33,425 nt of DNA, taken from NCBI GenBank assembly GCA_030539285.1, contig JAUNSH010000032.1, positions 1 through 33,425 of the forward strand, read 5' to 3'. Position numbers and translations under genes: made by a program. The stretch's first letter is position 1, and each line of letters starts with the position of its first letter. The notes beneath the pieces are model-generated. The model saw nothing but the letters and a program-made list of their open reading frames with translations. It was not told where the DNA came from and made no database searches. Shown here in pieces: positions 28,339 to 33,425 of this stretch. The DNA is from Eubacteriales bacterium (GTDB taxonomy: Bacteria; Bacillota; Clostridia; Oscillospirales; Oscillospiraceae).

Positions 28339-28448
28339 GCCTCCCCTTTCAGGGGAGGTGGCACGGCGTCAGCCGTGACGAAGGGGTGATCCAAGCAGCT
28401 GGCACCCCTCAGTCAGCTTCCGCTGACAGCTCCCCTAAAAGGGGAGCC
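28339..28448. repeat. CTCCCC palindromic element, copy upstream of thrC
   Basis: A 110-base element with ends GCCTCCCCTTTCAGGGGAGG and GCTCCCCTAAAAGGGGAGCC. Internal sub-hairpins are GGCACGGC-GTCA-GCCGTG and GTCAGC-TTCC-GCTGAC. It closely resembles the element at 29776-29871. It has no ORF. Confidence 0.8.
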
Positions 28449-28533
28449 AGGTATTGGCGAAACGCCCAATTGTTTGTTGCGTATTGCACAAAAACCGGGA
28501 AAATCCAACATAATCCTTGGCTTTTTGATGCAG

Positions 28534-28562
28534 TTGCAATTTTCACAGGGATATGATATACT
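28534..28562 (+). promoter_or_regulatory. Promoter of hom
   Basis: TTGCAA (28534-28539), a 17-base spacer and TATACT (28557-28562) lie 90 bases before the hom start codon. Confidence 0.7.
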
Positions 28563-28651
28563 GTTTTTCGTCAAAAAGCAAGTGTTTTCGGCATGAACAC
28601 AGCGCTTTTGCGCATTGTGCCGGATTCCCCGGAAAAAGGGAGGATTCTTTT

Positions 28652-29761
28652 ATGAAAATCGGTTTGCTTGGCTTCGGCGTGGTCGGCCGGGGCGTTTATG
28701 AGATCACGGAAAACCGGGACGATATGCAGGTTGTCAAGGTTCTGTGCCTGGAAGACATCAACCTGCCCGACGCCGCGGCAGTGAAGGACATCCGCGCCAT
28801 CGTGGAGGACGACTCCATCGACACCGTGGTGGAGGCCATGGGCGGCCTGCACCCGGCCTACGAGTTCGTCCGGGCCGCCATGGAGGCGGGCAAGAACGTG
28901 GTGACCTCCAACAAGGCACTGGTGTGCACCTTCTATGACGAGCTGCTGCCCCTGGTGAAGGAAAAGGGTATCTCCTTCCGATGCACCGCCGCTGTTGGCG
29001 GCGGCATCGGCTGGCTCAGCGAGCTGGAGCGTGCCCGCCGGGTGCAGAAGCTGCTGGAAGTCGGCGGCATCATGAACGGCACCTGCAACTATATTCTCGA
29101 CAACATGACCCGCACGGGCCTAAGCTATGACGAGGCCCTGAAGCAGGCCCAGTCCCTGGGCTACGCCGAGGCCAACCCCTCCACCGATGTGGACGGCATC
29201 GATACCTGGCACAAGGTGATCCTGTCCTCCAACATCGCCTTTGGCGTCACCGTGGACAAGCAGAGCGTCCCCGTGGCGGGCATCCGCAGCATCACCGCCG
29301 CCGATGTGGATGCGTTTAAGGAGCATGGCTTTGTGTGCAAGCTGATCTCCACCGGCAAGCGGGTGGGCGACAGCTACAGCGTCTACGTCCAGCCCACGCT
29401 GGTGAAGGCGGGGGAGCTGGAAGCGGCCGTGCCCATGAACTATAACCTCATCACCTTCCTGGGCGAGACCTCTGAGCGCATGAGCTTCTATGGTCAGGGT
29501 GCGGGCCGGTATCCCACCGCATACAATGTGGTGGAGGATCTGGTGGACGTTCTCAGTGGAAAGGGCTTCTATGCTCCTTACGGCGGGAGCGTGTCCGCGG
29601 ACAATTCCGGCAAGCTGCGCTACTATGTCCGGGGCAGCTGGAACGGCGCTGTGGAGGAAAGCTGGGGCGAAGGCGTTGTGACCGCGCCTGTGGCTGTCAG
29701 CGAAATGCACGCCTGGCTGAAGGAGAACCCCGAAGCCTTTATCGCGGCGATCAAGGAATAA
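28652..29761 (+). CDS. hom: Homoserine dehydrogenase (short form)
   Basis: A 369-residue enzyme reducing aspartate semialdehyde to homoserine with NAD(P)H. The N-terminal Rossmann motif GLLGFGVVGRGV is followed by the catalytic-domain blocks NVVTSNKALV, AAVGGGIGW, GGIMNGTCNYIL and GYAEANPSTDVDG. The protein stops where many homologues continue into an ACT domain, so it lacks the usual threonine-feedback module. ATG 28652 has AGGGAGG; an upstream in-frame start at 28553 lies inside the promoter and is rejected. It starts a plus-strand group with lysC and asd. Confidence 0.94.
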   Translation: MKIGLLGFGVVGRGVYEITENRDDMQVVKVLCLEDINLPDAAAVKDIRAIVEDDSIDTVVEAMGGLHPAYEFVRAAMEAGKNVVTSNKALVCTFYDELLPLVKEKGISFRCTAAVGGGIGWLSELERARRVQKLLEVGGIMNGTCNYILDNMTRTGLSYDEALKQAQSLGYAEANPSTDVDGIDTWHKVILSSNIAFGVTVDKQSVPVAGIRSITAADVDAFKEHGFVCKLISTGKRVGDSYSVYVQPTLVKAGELEAAVPMNYNLITFLGETSERMSFYGQGAGRYPTAYNVVEDLVDVLSGKGFYAPYGGSVSADNSGKLRYYVRGSWNGAVEESWGEGVVTAPVAVSEMHAWLKENPEAFIAAIKE

Positions 29762-29775
29762 TTCGCGGCTGAAAA

Positions 29776-29871
29776 GGCTCCCCTTTCAGGGGGGCTGGCA
29801 CGGCGAAAGCCGTGACTGAGGGGTGCACCCCTCAGTCTCGCGCTGCTCGGCAGCTCCCCTTGAGGGGAGCC
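29776..29871. repeat. CTCCCC palindromic element, copy between hom and lysC
   Basis: A 96-base element with ends GGCTCCCCTTTCAGGGGGGC and GCTCCCCTTGAGGGGAGCC. It also has GGCACGGC-GAAA-GCCGTG and CTGAGGGGTG-CACCCCTCAG internal hairpins. With the copy at 28339-28448 it brackets hom on both sides. Confidence 0.8.
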
Positions 29872-29901
29872 TATCTTCCGTAAAAAAGAGAGGAAAGACC
29901 A

Positions 29902-31221
29902 ATGAAAGTAGTAAAATTCGGCGGAAGCTCCATGGCGGACGCCGGCCAGTACCGCAAGGTGCGGGACATCCTGATGGCAGATCCGGAGCGCAAGGTGGTG
30001 GTGGTTTCCGCTGCCGGCAAGCGGTTCAGCGGCGACCACAAGCTGACGGACCTGCTGTACCTGTGCTACGCCCATATCCAGTACGGCGTGGACTGCTCCA
30101 CCATCTTTGATGCCATCGCCAGCCGTTACATCGACATCCGGGATGATCTGGGCCTGGACCTGCCCATCGAGGTGGACCTGGAGCTGCTCAAGCACCGCAT
30201 CGACGCCAAGGAGATCTCTCAGGAGGAGCTGGTCAGCCGGGGCGAGTATTTCTCCGCCAAGCTGATGGCGGCCTATCTGGGCTTCCAGTTTGTGGATGCC
30301 GCGGACTGGGTGAAGTTCAATATGGACGGCACCGTCAACGAGGAACAATCCTACCAGGCCCTGCAAAGCCAGGTGATCCTGGGCTACGGCGCGGTGATCC
30401 CCGGCTTCTACGGCGCGATGCCCGACGGCACCATCCACACCTTCTCCCGGGGCGGCAGCGACATTACCGGCGCTCTGGCGGCGGCGGCGCTGGACGCCGA
30501 TGTGTACGAGAACTGGACCGATGTGTCTGGTATCCTCATGGCGGACCCCCGGATCGTGGACGATCCCCAGGCCATCCCCGAGGTGACCTATGACGAGCTG
30601 CGGGAGCTGAGCTACTCCGGCGCCCAGGTGCTCCACGAGGACTCCATCTTCCCCGTCCGGGAGAAAAATATCCCCGTGAACATCCGCAACACCAACGAAC
30701 CCTCTGCCCCCGGCACCATGATCCAGGACAAATTCACCGGCGACCATGACCCGGACCGGTTTATCACCGGCATCACCGGCAAGAAGGACTTCTCCATCAT
30801 CTCCCTGAGCAAGCGGGGCATGAGCAATCAGGTCGGCGTGCTGCGCAAGGTGCTCACCGTTCTGGAGCGCCACAACATTTCTGTGGACTACGTGCCCAAC
30901 GGCATTGACAACGTTTCCGTGGTGCTGCCCACCAGCGCCATTGAGAAGGACCTGTACACCATCATGGCGGAGATCAAGCGGGAGGCCGAGCCGGATACCC
31001 TGGATGTGCACCATCAGATCGCCGTGGTCGCCGCCGTTGGCCGGAAGATGGCTTTCCGTCCCGGCATTTCCGGCAAGATCTTCGCGGCGCTGGGCGAAAG
31101 CGGCATCAACATCCGTATGATCAACCAGGGCCCCGACGAACTGAACATCATCTTCGGCGTGGACAATAAGGACTTCAAGGAAGCCATCCGCGTGCTGTAC
31201 AACAGCTTCGTGACGAAATAA
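29902..31221 (+). CDS. lysC: Aspartate kinase
   Basis: A 439-residue aspartokinase, the first step of the lysine, threonine and methionine pathway. The ATP-binding start is VVKFGGSSMAD. The catalytic blocks are VSRGEYFSAKLMAAYL, FSRGGSDITGALAAAAL and ENWTDVSGILMADPRIV. Two C-terminal ACT domains (about 300-370 and 375-439) provide amino-acid feedback. The long insert after residue 50 and the single-chain form match the monofunctional type III enzymes. ATG 29902 has GAGAGGAAAG upstream. It lies between two repeat elements in the hom-lysC-asd group. The symbol is generic; thrA-type naming is also used. Confidence 0.93.
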   Translation: MKVVKFGGSSMADAGQYRKVRDILMADPERKVVVVSAAGKRFSGDHKLTDLLYLCYAHIQYGVDCSTIFDAIASRYIDIRDDLGLDLPIEVDLELLKHRIDAKEISQEELVSRGEYFSAKLMAAYLGFQFVDAADWVKFNMDGTVNEEQSYQALQSQVILGYGAVIPGFYGAMPDGTIHTFSRGGSDITGALAAAALDADVYENWTDVSGILMADPRIVDDPQAIPEVTYDELRELSYSGAQVLHEDSIFPVREKNIPVNIRNTNEPSAPGTMIQDKFTGDHDPDRFITGITGKKDFSIISLSKRGMSNQVGVLRKVLTVLERHNISVDYVPNGIDNVSVVLPTSAIEKDLYTIMAEIKREAEPDTLDVHHQIAVVAAVGRKMAFRPGISGKIFAALGESGINIRMINQGPDELNIIFGVDNKDFKEAIRVLYNSFVTK

Positions 31222-31241
31222 GAAACGAATTTCATTTTGAA

Positions 31242-31332
31242 TGTCATCCCGAGCGAAGCCGAGGGATCTACGCACCTTACCTTACTGAAGACGGAAAGAT
31301 CCTTCGATTCGCTTCGCTCACTCAGGATGACA
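31242..31332. repeat. Inverted repeat of the GTCATCC...GGATGAC type
   Basis: A 91-base element with ends TGTCATCCCGAGCGAAGCC and GCTTCGCTCACTCAGGATGACA. An inner pair is AGGGATCT against AGATCCTTCG. Similar elements are widely scattered in gut Firmicutes genomes. It has no ORF and lies between lysC and asd. Confidence 0.78.
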
Positions 31333-31352
31333 AATGCTTGGAGGTAATGAAC

Positions 31353-32354
31353 ATGAAACTTTATACCGTCGCTGTTCTGGGCGCTACCGGCGCTGTGGGA
31401 CAGGAAATGATGAAAATTCTGGCCGAGCGGAACTTCCCTGTGGGCAAGCTGATCCCTCTGGCCTCCGCCCGCTCCGCCGGCAAGACCGTGAAGTTTAAGG
31501 GCGAGGACGTGACCATTCAGGAAGCCTGCGACGAGGCTTTCCAGGGCGTGGACATCGTTCTGGGTGCCGCGGAAAATGATATTGCCCAGAAATTTGCTCC
31601 TGCCATTGTCAAGGCCGGTGCCACCTTTGTGGACAATTCTTCCGCTTTCCGTCTGGACCCCAATGTGCCCCTGATCGTGCCCGAGATCAACCCCGAGGAT
31701 GTCAGCTGGCATAAGGGCATCATCGCCAACCCCAACTGCTCCACCATTATCACCGTTACTGCCGTCAACGCTCTGAACCAGCTGTCCCCCATCAAGGCCA
31801 TGACCGCTTCCACCTATCAGGCGGTCTCCGGCGCCGGTGCCGGCGGCCCCATCGAGCTGCAGAACGAGGTGGAGGCCCTGCGGGAGGGAAAGACCTACGA
31901 GCCGAAGGTATTCTCCCACCAGATCGCCTACAACCTGATCCCCCAGATCGGCGGGGAGCAGTTCGAAGGCTACACCAGCGAGGAAATGAAAATGCAGAAT
32001 GAGGGCCGGAAGATCATGCACCTGCCTGAGCTGAAGGTCAGCTGCACCTGCGTCCGGGTCCCTGTGGTCCGCAGCCACTCCATCTCCGTGTCTCTGCACT
32101 TTGACAACAAGATCACTGTGGCCGAGGCCCGGGAGGTCCTGCGGCGCGCCCCCGGCGTCAAGCTGGTGGATGACCTGGCCAACAAGCAGTACCCCATGCC
32201 TCTGGACACCTCCGATCAGGACATCGTCTTCGTGGGCCGTATCCGCCCCGACCTGACCGATGACAACGGCCTGTGCCTGTGGTGCTGCGGCGACCAGGTG
32301 CGCAAGGGTGCGGCTACCAACGCCATCCAGATCGCGGAGCTGCTGGTCAAGTAA
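31353..32354 (+). CDS. asd: Aspartate-semialdehyde dehydrogenase
   Basis: A 333-residue NADP-dependent enzyme reducing aspartyl phosphate to aspartate semialdehyde, between LysC and Hom. The N-terminal motif VAVLGATGAVGQEMM binds NADP. The active-site cysteine is C129 in NPNCSTI. The substrate-binding blocks STYQAVSGAGAGG and CVRVPVVRSHS are also present. ATG 31353 is selected because GGAGG lies eight bases before it; the ATG two codons earlier is too close to the ribosome site. It is followed by a terminator-like hairpin that also contains the next gene's ribosome site. Confidence 0.95.
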   Translation: MKLYTVAVLGATGAVGQEMMKILAERNFPVGKLIPLASARSAGKTVKFKGEDVTIQEACDEAFQGVDIVLGAAENDIAQKFAPAIVKAGATFVDNSSAFRLDPNVPLIVPEINPEDVSWHKGIIANPNCSTIITVTAVNALNQLSPIKAMTASTYQAVSGAGAGGPIELQNEVEALREGKTYEPKVFSHQIAYNLIPQIGGEQFEGYTSEEMKMQNEGRKIMHLPELKVSCTCVRVPVVRSHSISVSLHFDNKITVAEAREVLRRAPGVKLVDDLANKQYPMPLDTSDQDIVFVGRIRPDLTDDNGLCLWCCGDQVRKGAATNAIQIAELLVK

Positions 32355-32368
32355 ATATAATATGTATA

Positions 32369-32411
32369 AATCCCTCCTGTTCGGGCGATACTCCGGGCAG
32401 GAGGGATTTTT
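32369..32411 (+). terminator. Terminator-like hairpin holding the CBS-gene ribosome site
   Basis: AATCCCTCCTG pairs with CAGGAGGGATT around an 18-base loop, then TTTTT leads directly into the ATG at 32412. As RNA this is a standard terminator of asd. The same 3' arm, AGGAGGG, is the only Shine-Dalgarno sequence of the CBS-domain gene. Confidence 0.75.
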
Positions 32412-32843
32412 ATGAAGATTCGGGATATTATGTCAACGCCTGTGATCCGCATTCACCCGGAGGAGACCGTGGCCGTAGCGGCCCGGATGCTGGAACGGGG
32501 GAATATTGGGGCCTTGCCGGTGTGCGGCAATGACGGGCGGATGTGCGGCCTGGTGACAGACCGGGATATCGTGACCCGCTGTCTTGCGGCGGGACGCTCG
32601 CCGTCTACTACACCGGTCAGGGCGATCATGACGACAGGGGTAGTGTCTGCGCCGCCGGATATGGAATTGGGACTGGCGGCAGGACTGATGGGCAGCAGGC
32701 AGATCAGAAGACTGCCGGTGACGGAGAATGGGAAACTGTGCGGGATGCTGAGCCTTGGGGACTTGGCGCTGAAGGAGGAGAGCAGCATTGACGCAGGGGA
32801 TGCCCTGACAGAGATCAGTGACCATCTGTCCAGCCGGTTCTAG
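32412..32843 (+). CDS. CBS-domain pair protein
   Basis: A 143-residue protein made almost entirely of two CBS motifs: residues about 7-60 (IMSTPVIRIHPEETVAVAAR onward, ending TDRDIV) and 72-125 (IMTTGVVSAPPDMELGLAAG onward, ending LSLGDLA). Such Bateman modules bind adenine nucleotides and act as energy or ligand sensors; stand-alone copies have mostly unknown partners. ATG 32412 has AGGAGGG at six bases, inside the asd terminator stem. No partner gene is adjacent, and the rRNA operon starts downstream. Confidence 0.88.
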   Translation: MKIRDIMSTPVIRIHPEETVAVAARMLERGNIGALPVCGNDGRMCGLVTDRDIVTRCLAAGRSPSTTPVRAIMTTGVVSAPPDMELGLAAGLMGSRQIRRLPVTENGKLCGMLSLGDLALKEESSIDAGDALTEISDHLSSRF

Positions 32844-32920
32844 AGAATGTCCGCAATAGAAACGCAGGTGTGCACTGTAAATGTACACAAAAATAAATGC
32901 CAATTTTTGTGAAAAAATGC

Positions 32921-32949
32921 TTGACAAATGGAAGACAAGATGGTATTAT
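32921..32949 (+). promoter_or_regulatory. rRNA operon promoter P1
   Basis: A perfect TTGACA, 17 bases and TATTAT. The predicted transcript begins with hairpin AGCTGTCC-GCGA-GGGCAGCT (32955-32974). Between the CBS gene end and this promoter (32844-32920) nothing recognisable was seen. Confidence 0.85.
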
Positions 32950-33022
32950 ATCGAAGCTGTCCGCGAGGGCAGCTAAAAAATGCCGAAATCAAGAGAAATC
33001 TGAAAGAATTTGAAAAAAGTTC

Positions 33023-33051
33023 TTGACAAATGAGGCTTGATGAGGTATAAT
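33023..33051 (+). promoter_or_regulatory. rRNA operon promoter P2
   Basis: TTGACA, 17 bases and TATAAT, a full consensus promoter, preceded by an A-rich stretch (GAATTTGAAAAAAGTTC) that could act as an UP-like element. Confidence 0.92.
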
Positions 33052-33133
33052 AAAAAAGTTGCGTGATGAAAAGCGAAAGCTTGGAGCGCGACACCGCAAC
33101 TCGAAAAACTTCGAAAAGAATCGAAAAAAGTTC

Positions 33134-33162
33134 TTGACAAGTTAAAGAAAATGTGGTAAACT
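33134..33162 (+). promoter_or_regulatory. rRNA operon promoter P3
   Basis: TTGACA, 17 bases and TAAACT, with the same upstream AAAAAAGTTC and downstream AAAAAAGTT as P2. P2 and P3 look like a tandem duplication of about 110 bases. Confidence 0.88.
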
Positions 33163-33371
33163 AAAAAAGTTCACAGCGAACAAAAATGGAAAGCTTGAAC
33201 GCGTCTGTACCTTGTAAATTGAATAACGTAAAGACGATTTTTAACACCTTGGACAATAAATGGATTGTTTAAGCGTAAGCGAAAAAACAGCCAACGAAAA
33301 TTCTTGAGTAATAATTGCTAGAAGCAAATTATTCAAAAGATCGATTTTAAAGCTACGGCTTTAAGATACAA
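33163..33371 (+). other. Leader of the rRNA operon
   Basis: An untranslated AT-rich leader between P3 and 16S rRNA. It contains a stem-loop at about 33303-33336 (TTGAGTAATAATTGC against GCAAATTATTCAA), which may belong to the processing region before 16S rRNA. No ORF is seen, and no clear boxA could be assigned. Confidence 0.65.
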
Positions 33372-33425
33372 TTTTTTGAGAGTTTGATCCTGGCTCAGGA
33401 CGAACGCTGGCGGCGTGCCTAACAC
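33372..33425 (+). rRNA. 16S rRNA, first ~54 bases (cut by window edge)
   Basis: AGAGTTTGATCCTGGCTCAG, the universal bacterial 16S 5' sequence, begins at about 33380 and is followed by GACGAACGCTGGCGGCGTGC and CTAACAC. That continuation is typical of Firmicutes. The exact 5' end is estimated from the usual distance to the conserved block. The rest of the gene lies outside the window. Confidence 0.97.

Noticed and set aside
33000-33162. CRISPR-like array from the repeated GAAAAAAGTTCTTGACAA words before the rRNA
   Set aside because: There are only two copies, each is part of a promoter, and there are no uniform spacers or cas genes.

Overview
The window looks like chromosomal DNA of an anaerobic, GC-rich gut-type member of the class Clostridia, perhaps near Oscillospiraceae/Ruminococcaceae. 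This is inferred from gene content: reverse rubrerythrin with rubredoxin and PerR, a MalFG-type sugar ABC operon without its own ATPase, QueH and MtaB. It also fits the strong AGGAGG ribosome sites, TTGACA-17-TATAAT promoters, and many short palindromic repeats between genes. No phage, plasmid, integrase or transposase gene was seen.

Layout. 1-2.4 kb (minus): a partial tRNA (probably Arg), tRNA-Gly(UCC) with its own promoter, then the lspA-rluD-HAD phosphatase operon. 2.5-7.3 kb: an HPr-like protein (minus), then mtaB, queH, a THUMP rRNA methyltransferase and a diacylglycerol/lipid kinase (plus). 7.5-21.2 kb: an oligosaccharide locus. A LacI-type repressor (minus) faces a nine-gene plus-strand operon: solute-binding lipoprotein, two permeases, a DUF624 membrane protein, GH36 alpha-galactosidase, GH32 invertase, a GH13 oligo-1,6-glucosidase type enzyme, a GH13 amylosucrase-type enzyme and fructokinase. 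A possible 41-residue ORF and a strong terminator follow. Together these would import raffinose-family sugars or sucrose, remove galactose, split sucrose and phosphorylate fructose.

21.2-22.9 kb (minus): an oxidative-stress cluster, perR-rubrerythrin-rubredoxin-(desulforedoxin-like protein), with two PerR-box-like palindromes at the perR promoter. 23.0-24.4 kb: a divergent metal module. A CsoR/RcnR-type repressor with a histidine-rich tail reads right. A very histidine-rich protein and a CooT-like protein read left. A C5-TT-G5 palindrome sits between them. This is the best candidate here for a poorly described system, probably nickel or copper handling. 24.6-25.8 kb: a CofE-like glutamate ligase.

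25.9-32.4 kb: the aspartate-to-threonine pathway, with thrC-thrB on minus and hom, lysC and asd on plus, almost every gene separated by a repeat element. 32.4-32.8 kb: a small CBS-domain protein whose ribosome site lies in the asd terminator-like hairpin. 32.9-33.4 kb: three tandem promoters and the leader of an rRNA operon. The window ends about 50 bases into 16S rRNA.

At least six families of short palindromic or inverted-repeat elements fill the intergenic spaces. One copy supplies the last codons of mtaB, and a separate MITE-like element separates the CsoR-type gene from its terminator.
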